DNA from: a virus
IMG/VR virus record: IMGVR_UViG_3300009163_001816
Coordinates: 1 to 23,997 of that record
Strand: one strand, 5' to 3'
DNA: 23,997 bases
In this document: piece by piece, positions 13,911 through 20,417 of the stretch
Layout: each line of letters starts with the position of its first letter
How positions within the stretch are numbered: position 1 is the stretch's first letter
Program-made: the position numbers and the translations under genes
Notes under the pieces: model-generated
What the model was told of the DNA's origin: nothing
Databases searched by the model: none
Seen by the model: only the letters and a program-made list of their open reading frames with translations

Positions 13911-15240
13911 TTTAAACACTGATAATCTTATTAAAGAAAAGTTATCAAAATTGATAACAGAGATTGTGATTTCATCTAAAAAAGAATGGATTCCAGGTAT
14001 TGATTGGATTTCATATGCTGGATCTTTTATGGATGAAAACGAGTATATTGCTGCCGTCGAATGCCTATTGGATGGTTGGTTTGCTCTCGGTGAAAATGGT
14101 ATTAAATTTGAAAGACAATTTAAATTTCATATAGGGAAAAATTATGGGTTATTGACGAATAGTGGATCTAGTGCAAATTTATTGATGGTTTCTGCGCTTA
14201 AATCTAAAAATTTATACAATTTGCCAGTAGGATCAAAAATAATAACTCCATGTGCTGGATTTCCAACAACAGTAAATCCAATATTGCAAAATGGTTTTGT
14301 TCCTGTTTTTGTGGATATAGAAATTGAGACTCTTAATATTGATTTGGATCAATTTGAAAAGGCAGCAAAAGATGGAGCAAGTGCAGTAATTTTTGCACAT
14401 GTTTTAGGTAATCCTCCAAACATGGATCGTGTTATGGAGATCGTAGACAAATATAATCTTATTTTACTTGAAGATTGTTGTGATGCTCTTGGTAGTTCTT
14501 TTGATGGTAAACTTTTGGGATCGTTTGGTCAATTTGCATCATGTTCTTTTTACCCAGCACACCATATTACAATGGGAGAAGGTGGATTTGTTGGATGTAG
14601 AACAGAAGAACAAGAAACAGTAATTAGAAGTATTCGTGATTGGGGTAGAGGTTGCTATTGCTCTGGTAAAGGTTCTGCTTGCCTGAAGAATGGAATGTGT
14701 AAAAAGAGATTCAGCAATTGGTTGCCAGATATGCCAGATGTAATTTTTGATCACAAATATATTTACGATGAAATTGGTTATAATTTAAAACCACTAGATT
14801 TGCAAGCAGCTATTGGTCTAGTTCAGATTAAAAAAATACCTGAAATTATAAAAATAAGAAAGAATAATTTTAACAGATTATATTCTATATTTTCGAAATA
14901 TGAAACAATATTTCATTTGCCCAAAGCAACTCAAAATTCAGATCCTTCATGGTTTGCATTTCCATTGACCGTGAGGGATGGTGTTCAGTTAAATAGATCT
15001 GATTTTACTTTATATCTTGAAAATTGTAAAATACAGACTAGAAATTATTTTGGTGGTAATTTATTACTTCAACCAGCTTATCGTGGATTGTATAGTGGAA
15101 ACGCAATGATAGATTTTCCAGTTGCAACAAAAATTACAAAAGATACTTTCTTTTTAGGTACAAGTCCAGTAATTTCAGATCAACAACTTGTCTACATAGA
15201 AGAGAAAGTGAATGAATATTTTCAGTCAGTCAAGTTTTAA
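13903..15240 (+). CDS. RfbH-like CDP-4-keto-6-deoxyglucose 3-dehydrase (E1), aminotransferase fold
   Basis: A 445-residue full-length homologue of RfbH/E1, the PMP-dependent, [2Fe-2S]-containing enzyme that removes the 3-hydroxyl in 3,6-dideoxyhexose synthesis. Decisive features: FYPAHHITMGEGG at 217-229, with His220 where ordinary DegT aminotransferases have the PLP lysine; Cys193 in EDCCDALGS; and Cys251/Cys253 in RDWGRGCYC. The spacing Cys193-57-Cys251-1-Cys253 equals that of E1. The fourth cysteine is Cys260, one residue closer than in E1, and an extra Cys266 is present. KYIYDEIGYNLKPLDLQAA follows as in RfbH. The usual partner, an E3-type ferredoxin reductase, is not in the window. The gene overlaps the SDR before it, supporting a shared pathway. 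Confidence 0.9.
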   Translation: MINLNTDNLIKEKLSKLITEIVISSKKEWIPGIDWISYAGSFMDENEYIAAVECLLDGWFALGENGIKFERQFKFHIGKNYGLLTNSGSSANLLMVSALKSKNLYNLPVGSKIITPCAGFPTTVNPILQNGFVPVFVDIEIETLNIDLDQFEKAAKDGASAVIFAHVLGNPPNMDRVMEIVDKYNLILLEDCCDALGSSFDGKLLGSFGQFASCSFYPAHHITMGEGGFVGCRTEEQETVIRSIRDWGRGCYCSGKGSACLKNGMCKKRFSNWLPDMPDVIFDHKYIYDEIGYNLKPLDLQAAIGLVQIKKIPEIIKIRKNNFNRLYSIFSKYETIFHLPKATQNSDPSWFAFPLTVRDGVQLNRSDFTLYLENCKIQTRNYFGGNLLLQPAYRGLYSGNAMIDFPVATKITKDTFFLGTSPVISDQQLVYIEEKVNEYFQSVKF

Positions 15241-15251
15241 GAGTATTAATT

Positions 15252-16466
15252 ATGAAACCAAAAATTGCACTATCTATGATCGTTAAGAATGAATCTCATA
15301 TTATTCATGAGTGTTTGAATTCTATTTACAAGTACATTGATTACTGGATTGTTTCCGATACTGGATCCACCGATGGAACTCAAGATATCATTAAGAATTT
15401 CTTTGCAGAAAAAGGAATTCCTGGTGAGATTCATCAAGATGAGTGGAAGAACTTTGGTCACAATAGAACACAGGCACTTCGCCATTGTGATGGTAAGTGT
15501 GATTATATCTGGATGATTGATGCGGATGACTGCATAGAAGGTGATTTTAAATTTCCATTAGAAATGACAGCAGATGGATATGTGATTCGCATGGGTCGCG
15601 AAGATTTCTCTTGGTGGAGAACTCAAATTTTCCGAATGGATGCCAAGTGGGAATACAAAGGTGTTCTTCACGAATATCCAGCATGTGCTAAAGAACAACC
15701 AATGCTTACAAAGATTGAAGGAAAGTATAATCTCAATGCACGAACTCTTGGTGCAAGAAATGTTGGAATTACTCCAGTAGAAAAATACAAGAGAGATGCC
15801 GATATGCTTGAAATTGCAATGGTGGATGAACCAACCAACACTAGGTATCAATTCTATCTTGCACAATCGTATTTTGATTCTCAGCAATGGGAAAAGTCTG
15901 AGGCAGCATATAAGAAGCGTGCTGAAATGGGTGGATGGGCAGAGGAAGTTTATTACGCACTTTATCGTGTTGCTGTTTGTCGCGCAATGTTGGATAGACC
16001 GTGGCCTGAGATTCAAGCATCATTCCTTGATGCATATAATTATCGTCCAATTCGTTCCGAACCGTTGGTCCATATTTCCCAAGTTCTTCGTCAAAAATAT
16101 AATCAACCAGCAGCTGCATTTGTGTTTGCACGAATGGCAGCAGAAATGCCACTACCTCAAGGTGAGATTCTATTTGTTCCTGATGCCATTTATAACTTTG
16201 TGGCATTAGATGAACTTGGAGCAACAGCATTTGCTGCTGGTAGACCAGAACTTGGATTTCTTGCGTGTAAGAAACTTTTGGAAGAAAATAGACTACCAAA
16301 GGGCGAAATTGACAGAGTTCAGCAAAATTATAATCAATATAAAACAATTCTTGAACAAATAGATCAACAACGAAAACAATACGAAGCACACATACAAAAA
16401 ACACAACCAGTTCCTGAAATTAAATCCCAAAAATTTAAGGAACGAAAGAAACAAAAAGTTAAATAA
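15252..16466 (+). CDS. GT2 glycosyltransferase with C-terminal TPR-like region
   Basis: A 404-residue protein with an N-terminal GT2 domain: ALSMIVKNESHIIHECLNSI at 6-25, DTGSTDGT at 36-43 (nucleotide-binding Asp), then YIWMIDADDCIEG at 85-97 with the DxD-type metal site. The domain is short (to about residue 160). After it comes a helical region of TPR-like character (for example RYQFYLAQSYFDSQQWEKSEAAYKKR, then VYYALYRVAVCRAML) and a basic, glutamine-rich tail ending KERKKQKVK. GT2-plus-TPR proteins are common in bacteria. TAAGAG lies upstream of ATG 15252. It is the last sugar gene before the late fibre block, with only 28 bases to the next start. Confidence 0.85.
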   Translation: MKPKIALSMIVKNESHIIHECLNSIYKYIDYWIVSDTGSTDGTQDIIKNFFAEKGIPGEIHQDEWKNFGHNRTQALRHCDGKCDYIWMIDADDCIEGDFKFPLEMTADGYVIRMGREDFSWWRTQIFRMDAKWEYKGVLHEYPACAKEQPMLTKIEGKYNLNARTLGARNVGITPVEKYKRDADMLEIAMVDEPTNTRYQFYLAQSYFDSQQWEKSEAAYKKRAEMGGWAEEVYYALYRVAVCRAMLDRPWPEIQASFLDAYNYRPIRSEPLVHISQVLRQKYNQPAAAFVFARMAAEMPLPQGEILFVPDAIYNFVALDELGATAFAAGRPELGFLACKKLLEENRLPKGEIDRVQQNYNQYKTILEQIDQQRKQYEAHIQKTQPVPEIKSQKFKERKKQKVK

Positions 16467-16471
16467 TTTTG

Positions 16472-16479
16472 TATAAATA
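16472..16479 (+). promoter_or_regulatory. T4-type late promoter before the first collagen-like fibre gene
   Basis: A perfect TATAAATA, the -10 octamer recognised by the gp55-containing late RNA polymerase in T4-like phages. It sits 15 bases before the ATG at 16495, at the junction of the sugar and structural blocks. By T4 spacing, transcription would begin near 16485, leaving a leader of only about 10 bases. Confidence 0.75.
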
Positions 16480-16494
16480 GTGCTATAGTAAACT

Positions 16495-18270
16495 ATGGCA
16501 TTTCCAATAAATCCAATTTCAGGAACCACACACGGCGTTAATAGTCGTGTGTGGTCATATAATGGCATCGCGTGGGATAGACTAGATCTAGGAACTAGCA
16601 CAGGGGGTTCTGGTGGTATTAGTGGTCCTTATGTAATATCCATAAACGGATTCATTGGTGGGGTCACGCTCTCAGCGGGGTCTGGTATCACTCTAAGTGG
16701 TACTGGTGGAATTATAACAATTTCCACTACTGGTACTGCTGGTCAAGGAACAATATTCTATTATCAAGCTACTGGTCCAAGTTCTGGTATAACTACTGGC
16801 GACAGGTGGATGGATTCCGATACAGGAATTGAATTTGTATACATCAACGATGGCAATTCTCCACAATGGGTTCAACCATTAAATGCTGGAACCGTGGGAC
16901 CAGCAGGTGCAGCAGGAAATACTGGTAATACTGGAAATACTGGTATTCAAGGAAATACTGGTAATACTGGAAATACTGGTTCTCCAGGTATTCAAGGCAA
17001 CACTGGTAATACTGGAAATACTGGTTCTCCAGGTATTCAAGGAAATACAGGTAATACTGGTGCTACAGGTATTCAAGGAAATACTGGTAATACTGGTTCT
17101 CCAGGTATTCAAGGAAATACAGGTAATACTGGTTCTCCAGGTATTCAAGGAAATACTGGTAATACAGGAAACAATGGAAACACAGGAAACACAGGTAATA
17201 CTGGAAACACTGGTAATACTGGTAACAATGGAAACACAGGTGCTACTGGTTATGGATATACTGCTGCTGGTATTTCTGGTGGGTTCCTTTGGATATCGCC
17301 AGTAGATGAATTTGGTATTCGTGGAGCATCATTCTCCATTGGATATGTTCAAGGTAATACAGGTAATACAGGAAACAATGGAAACACAGGTAATACTGGA
17401 AACACTGGTAACAATGGAAACACAGGTGCTACTGGATCTGGTTATACTGGAATTGGTATATCTGGTGGATTCTTGTGGATATCACCAGTAAATAATTCTG
17501 GTAAAGGTGCTTCTTTTAGTATAGGATATGTTCAAGGAAATACTGGTAATACAGGAAACAATGGAAACACAGGAAACACAGGTAATACTGGAAACACTGG
17601 AAACACAGGTTCAACTGGTGCTACTGGTTATGGATATACTGCTGCTGGTATTTCTGGTGGGTTCCTTTGGATATCGCCAGTAGATGGATTTGGTATTCGT
17701 GGAGCATCATTCTCTATAGGATATGTTCAAGGAAATACTGGTAATACAGGAAACACTGGTAATACAGGAAATACTGGAAATACAGGAAACACAGGTAATA
17801 CAGGTGCTACTGGTAACACAGGTTCAACTGGTGCTACTGGTTATGGATATACTGCCGCTGGTCTTTCTGGTGGATTCTTGTGGATATCACCTATAGATGG
17901 ATTTGGTATTCGTGGAGCATCATTCTCTATAGGATATGTTCAAGGTAATACTGGTAATACAGGTGCTACTGGTCAAGCACCAATATTCTATTATCAAGCT
18001 ACTGCTCCGACTTCTGGTATAACGACTGGCGACAGGTGGATGGATTCCGATACAGGAATTGAATTTGTATATATCTACGATGGTAACTCTCCACAATGGG
18101 TACAACCATTAAATGCTGCATCTCAAGGTAGTCAATATCTCTACGAGTTGACTCCCGCTTCCGCTACTGCGACAGGAACAAAAGGAGACATTGTTTACGA
18201 CACAAACTACATCTATGTCTGCATAGCAACTGACACTTGGAAGCGGACAGCAATTTCTACTTGGGTGTGA
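16495..18270 (+). CDS. Collagen-like tail fibre / virion structural protein
   Basis: A 591-residue modular virion protein. Order: a short N-terminal region with SRVWSYNGIAWDRLD; an NGFIGGVTLSAGSGITLSG beta-region (fibre 'NGxxG' type); an about 45-residue module IFYYQAT...GDRWMDSDTG...QWVQPLNA (about 87-131); a collagen-like Gly-Asn-Thr/Gly-Ser-Pro-Gly-Ile-Gln region; four copies of a 33-34-residue SGGFLWISP...GASFSIGYVQ module, each separated by Gly-Asn-Thr repeats; a second IFYYQAT module (about 497-541); and a C-terminal KGDIVYDTNYIYVCIATDTWKR end, typical of phage fibres. No Shine-Dalgarno sequence is evident before ATG 16495. A perfect late promoter precedes it. Structural role is well supported; which fibre it forms is unknown. 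Confidence 0.82.
   Translation: MAFPINPISGTTHGVNSRVWSYNGIAWDRLDLGTSTGGSGGISGPYVISINGFIGGVTLSAGSGITLSGTGGIITISTTGTAGQGTIFYYQATGPSSGITTGDRWMDSDTGIEFVYINDGNSPQWVQPLNAGTVGPAGAAGNTGNTGNTGIQGNTGNTGNTGSPGIQGNTGNTGNTGSPGIQGNTGNTGATGIQGNTGNTGSPGIQGNTGNTGSPGIQGNTGNTGNNGNTGNTGNTGNTGNTGNNGNTGATGYGYTAAGISGGFLWISPVDEFGIRGASFSIGYVQGNTGNTGNNGNTGNTGNTGNNGNTGATGSGYTGIGISGGFLWISPVNNSGKGASFSIGYVQGNTGNTGNNGNTGNTGNTGNTGNTGSTGATGYGYTAAGISGGFLWISPVDGFGIRGASFSIGYVQGNTGNTGNTGNTGNTGNTGNTGNTGATGNTGSTGATGYGYTAAGLSGGFLWISPIDGFGIRGASFSIGYVQGNTGNTGATGQAPIFYYQATAPTSGITTGDRWMDSDTGIEFVYIYDGNSPQWVQPLNAASQGSQYLYELTPASATATGTKGDIVYDTNYIYVCIATDTWKRTAISTWV
16525..16555 (+). promoter_or_regulatory. Inverted repeat at the start of the fibre gene
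   Basis: A perfect 10-bp inverted repeat (16525-16534 with 16546-16555) separated by 11 bases, within codons 11-21 of the fibre gene and about 40 bases downstream of the predicted late transcription start. It could form a hairpin near the mRNA 5' end; function is inferred. Confidence 0.5.
16754..16886 (+). repeat. GDRWMDSDTG fibre module, copy 1
   Basis: This module is repeated at 17984-18116 (offset 1230 bases) in the same gene, with a 47-base perfect core (16795-16841 and 18025-18071). A more diverged protein-level copy is in the 989-residue fibre protein (GDQWLDSNTG). Confidence 0.8.
17251..17352 (+). repeat. GFLWISP module copy 1 (34 aa)
   Basis: Encodes YGYTAAGISGGFLWISP, then DEFGIRGASFSIGYVQ. 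First of six copies in three genes. Confidence 0.85.
17437..17535 (+). repeat. GFLWISP module copy 2 (33 aa)
   Basis: One residue shorter than the others: NNSGKGAS in place of the FGIRGAS type. Confidence 0.85.
17629..17730 (+). repeat. GFLWISP module copy 3 (34 aa)
   Basis: Nearly identical to copy 1, with VDGFGIRGAS instead of VDEFGIRGAS. Confidence 0.85.
17842..17943 (+). repeat. GFLWISP module copy 4 (34 aa)
   Basis: As copy 3, with GLSGG and ISPIDGFG. Confidence 0.85.
17984..18116 (+). repeat. GDRWMDSDTG fibre module, copy 2
   Basis: Second copy of the module at 16754-16886. The two copies bracket the whole collagen-like middle of the protein. Confidence 0.8.
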
Positions 18271-18281
18271 TCGTTATGGAC

Positions 18282-18289
18282 TATAAATA
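18282..18289 (+). promoter_or_regulatory. T4-type late promoter before the second fibre gene
   Basis: A perfect TATAAATA in the 33-base gap after the first fibre gene, 14 bases before ATG 18304. AAAGGA (18292-18297) follows as ribosome site; by T4 spacing the transcript would start inside it (about 18295). Confidence 0.72.
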
Positions 18290-18303
18290 TTAAAGGATAA
18301 TAC

Positions 18304-19452
18304 ATGCCATTAGATTTCCCTCCATCCCCAGCACCGAATTATATTTATACCTTTGGCACTTCTTCTTGGAAGTGGACTGGTGATTCGTGGACAGTTTATT
18401 CTACTCCACTTTTGGGTAACACTGGTGCTACTGGCAACACAGGTGCTACTGGTCCAGTTGGTGATTATGTAATTACATTCAATGGAAGAACTGGTAACAT
18501 TCAAGGTGTGACATCAATCAATGGTGCTACAGGTACTATAATAAATGTGGCATTTACAAATCTAGGAAATACCTTTACTGTCAGACAGGTAATGAATGCT
18601 GGTCTTACGACTTCTTCTATAAATGTTGCTGGTGTAGCATCATTCAATCCATCAAACAGCGGACAGAATACTTTAGGCGGAACAAGTACCACTCTTGCAT
18701 CAACTGCCACGACAGTTCAGAATACAGCAGCACTGCTGACTATTTCAACCACTTTCTTACCAGGAAACAATGCTACGCTCAGACTACAGGGATCTGATGG
18801 AAGTGGTGAAACTTCATATACTAATGATATTAAACCCCAGACTACACAGACTGGAAATTTAACACATACTCTGCCAGCGACTACAGGAACATTACTGAAT
18901 GATAAATTACAGTATGTTGCTTCAATAAATGGAAGAACGGGTGACATTCAAGGTGTGACATCAATCAATGGTGCTACAGGTACTATAATAAATGTGGCAT
19001 TTACAAATCTTGGAAATACCTTTAGTGTTTGTCAAGTATTCAATGCTGGCATAACCGCCTCTGGTGGAATGACATTATTTGGATCATTAAATTCTTATAG
19101 TGGAATTTCTGCTTCTGGCATCACATCAGATTCTGGGTATAAAATAACAGCTGGTGCAATCAATGCCCAAACAGTAAGTTATACTATGCTAGGATCAGAC
19201 AACGGCAAAATCATAACCATGAATCCTGCTTCTACAGGAATCACACTTACTGTTCCTACTGGATTGCCCATCGGTCACACAACAACAATTATTCGTCTTA
19301 GCTCTACTCTAAATGTTGGAATAAGTGCCGCTAGTGGTGTGACAATCAATAGTTTCCAGAATCAGAAAAATATTGCTGGTCAACATGCTGCTGTAAGTTT
19401 GATTTCTTATACCACCGATACATTCAATCTTGCAGGAGGACTGACAGGATGA
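18304..19452 (+). CDS. Tail fibre-like virion structural protein
   Basis: A 382-residue beta-rich, low-charge fibre protein. The N terminus MPLDFPPSPAPNYIYTF, then WKWTGDSWTV, is shared with the partial gene at 23737 and probably marks a common attachment domain. After a short collagen-like stretch (GNTGATGNTGATGPVG) come two copies of a YV-x-[FI]NGRTG-x-IQGV module of about 45 residues (near 57-102 and 206-251), then serine/threonine-rich strands and a C-terminal domain ending HAAVSLISYTTDTFNLAGGLTG. The two module copies share a 67-base perfect DNA match. It overlaps the next gene by 4 bases (ATGA), indicating translational coupling. Fibre role inferred from composition, modules and location. 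Confidence 0.75.
   Translation: MPLDFPPSPAPNYIYTFGTSSWKWTGDSWTVYSTPLLGNTGATGNTGATGPVGDYVITFNGRTGNIQGVTSINGATGTIINVAFTNLGNTFTVRQVMNAGLTTSSINVAGVASFNPSNSGQNTLGGTSTTLASTATTVQNTAALLTISTTFLPGNNATLRLQGSDGSGETSYTNDIKPQTTQTGNLTHTLPATTGTLLNDKLQYVASINGRTGDIQGVTSINGATGTIINVAFTNLGNTFSVCQVFNAGITASGGMTLFGSLNSYSGISASGITSDSGYKITAGAINAQTVSYTMLGSDNGKIITMNPASTGITLTVPTGLPIGHTTTIIRLSSTLNVGISAASGVTINSFQNQKNIAGQHAAVSLISYTTDTFNLAGGLTG
18497..18563 (+). repeat. 67-base perfect direct repeat, copy 1
   Basis: Identical to 18944-19010, in frame, encoding the core of the duplicated NGRTG-IQGVTSINGATG module. Confidence 0.9.
18944..19010 (+). repeat. 67-base perfect direct repeat, copy 2
   Basis: Identical to 18497-18563, offset 447 bases (149 codons), so recombination between copies would delete or add 149 residues in frame. 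Confidence 0.9.
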
Positions 19453-19964
19453 TACTTCCTAATTGTCGTCCTGCATATTTAACACCAATACAGATCAAAG
19501 GATCCAATACTCCAGCAGCAGTGAATTGGACCAATATAAGATTTACCGCGTCTTCGGGAACACATCAATTCACAGAACAGCAAATAACAGGAATTTCAAC
19601 TCCTATAGTTTTAAGTGTGAATGGAGCATGGGGATCCAATAGTACATTATATTATCGTGTTGCTCCAACTACAACGCCATTGCCAAACCCTTTACTCAAT
19701 AAAGATGTATTTGTAGGAGTAACAGCATTTGATTACGCTGTAGGATTTGGATCATCCTCACAAGGATTCACTGCATGTCTTCCATTCAATAGTACTGGAA
19801 GCACTTTTGCAGTGAATAATAATGATTTTGTTGCATTTATATGCTGGGGTGCTGATCAGGCGCCTGGTCCATCAGTTATATTCCCAACATGGACAGTTAC
19901 AGTCAATAACGAATCTGCTGGTGCAGCTACTTTGGATACTTTTGACGCAATAACAAATCCATAA
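19449..19964 (+). CDS. Probable virion structural protein, unknown family
   Basis: A 171-residue, beta-rich protein with few charges, of the composition common in phage fibre tips and decoration proteins. Recognisable segments: MILPNCRPAYLTPIQIKG at the N terminus, HQFTEQQITGISTPIVL near 40-56 and the C-terminal FVAFICWGADQAPGPSVIFP, then WTVTVNNESAGAATLDTF, which suggests an immunoglobulin-like sandwich. I do not recognise a named family. The start overlaps the preceding fibre gene by 4 bases, so the two are probably co-expressed from the promoter at 18282 and may act together, for example as fibre and cap or chaperone. Confidence 0.6.
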   Translation: MILPNCRPAYLTPIQIKGSNTPAAVNWTNIRFTASSGTHQFTEQQITGISTPIVLSVNGAWGSNSTLYYRVAPTTTPLPNPLLNKDVFVGVTAFDYAVGFGSSSQGFTACLPFNSTGSTFAVNNNDFVAFICWGADQAPGPSVIFPTWTVTVNNESAGAATLDTFDAITNP

Positions 19965-19967
19965 ATA
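19960..19967 (+). promoter_or_regulatory. Probable late promoter (CATAAATA)
   Basis: One mismatch to TATAAATA, overlapping the preceding stop codon and 15 bases before ATG 19983, the same distance as at 16472 and 18282. A ribosome site GGAG is at 19972-19975. Confidence 0.55.
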
Positions 19968-19982
19968 TAACGGAGAAATTAT

Positions 19983-20414
19983 ATGCCAGCATCACGGTAC
20001 GATATTCAAGCAGATCAGGGAGCAACATTCAAGTTGCATTTGCATTATAAATTTTCTGGTGGAACTGGAATTGATATTGGAAACTTTACAGGAAGAATGC
20101 AAGTCCGAAGATCCTCAAAAGATCCAAATGTTATTTTATTCTTAACTCAAAATGGTGTTACTGGTGGTGGTATTACTGGAGAATTTGCTATTGGTAGTGG
20201 AATTGCTGGTAGTGGTGGAATTAGTTTCAATACTTCTATTTCTGGAGCAACAGCATTTACTGGTGGAATATTTCTAAGAGTTGATGCTGATACTATGACT
20301 AATGTTCCAAATGGAAAGCATTTTTATGATCTTGAATTAAAGAATTCGCTCAATGAAGTGATGAGACTTATGGAAGGTTCATTTGAAGTCTCAAGAGAAA
20401 TTACGAGAACATAA
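19983..20414 (+). CDS. Small virion structural protein (baseplate/fibre-associated type)
   Basis: A 143-residue protein with a pattern that I recognise from small phage proteins encoded beside fibres. It has YDIQADQGATFKLHLHYKF at the N terminus, then GRMQVRRS (about 38-45), and at the end HFYDLELKN, then VMRLMEGSFEVSREITRT. The central part is glycine-rich (GVTGGGITGEFAIGSG). The arrangement suggests one immunoglobulin-like domain of the kind that joins fibres to a baseplate (BppU N-terminal-like), but this is recalled similarity rather than a domain search. GGAG at 19972 and a late-promoter-like octamer precede it. The next fibre gene starts three bases after its stop. Confidence 0.62.
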   Translation: MPASRYDIQADQGATFKLHLHYKFSGGTGIDIGNFTGRMQVRRSSKDPNVILFLTQNGVTGGGITGEFAIGSGIAGSGGISFNTSISGATAFTGGIFLRVDADTMTNVPNGKHFYDLELKNSLNEVMRLMEGSFEVSREITRT

Positions 20415-20417
20415 CAG

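Larger units (their letters stand above)
16888..17970 (+). repeat. Collagen-like Gly-X-Y region interrupted by four globular modules
   Basis: Continuous Gly-X-Y coding, mostly Gly-Asn-Thr with interspersed Gly-Ser-Pro-Gly-Ile-Gln, broken by the four modules at 17251-17352, 17437-17535, 17629-17730 and 17842-17943. Units are about 9-33 bases, with synonymous alternation of AAT/AAC, ACT/ACA and GGT/GGA. Confidence 0.9.

Noticed and set aside
15841-16404. 187-codon minus-strand frame inside the GT2 gene
   Set aside because: Lies wholly within a gene with clear GT2 motifs and has no recognisable product or ribosome site; all other genes are on the plus strand.
16883-17491. Alternative plus-strand frames across the first collagen array (VILEILVLQVFKE-type repeats)
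   Set aside because: Frame-shifted reading of the same triplet repeats, inside a well-supported fibre gene.
18342-18349. TATTTATA (late-promoter octamer on the minus strand)
   Set aside because: No minus-strand gene follows it; expected by chance in AT-rich DNA.
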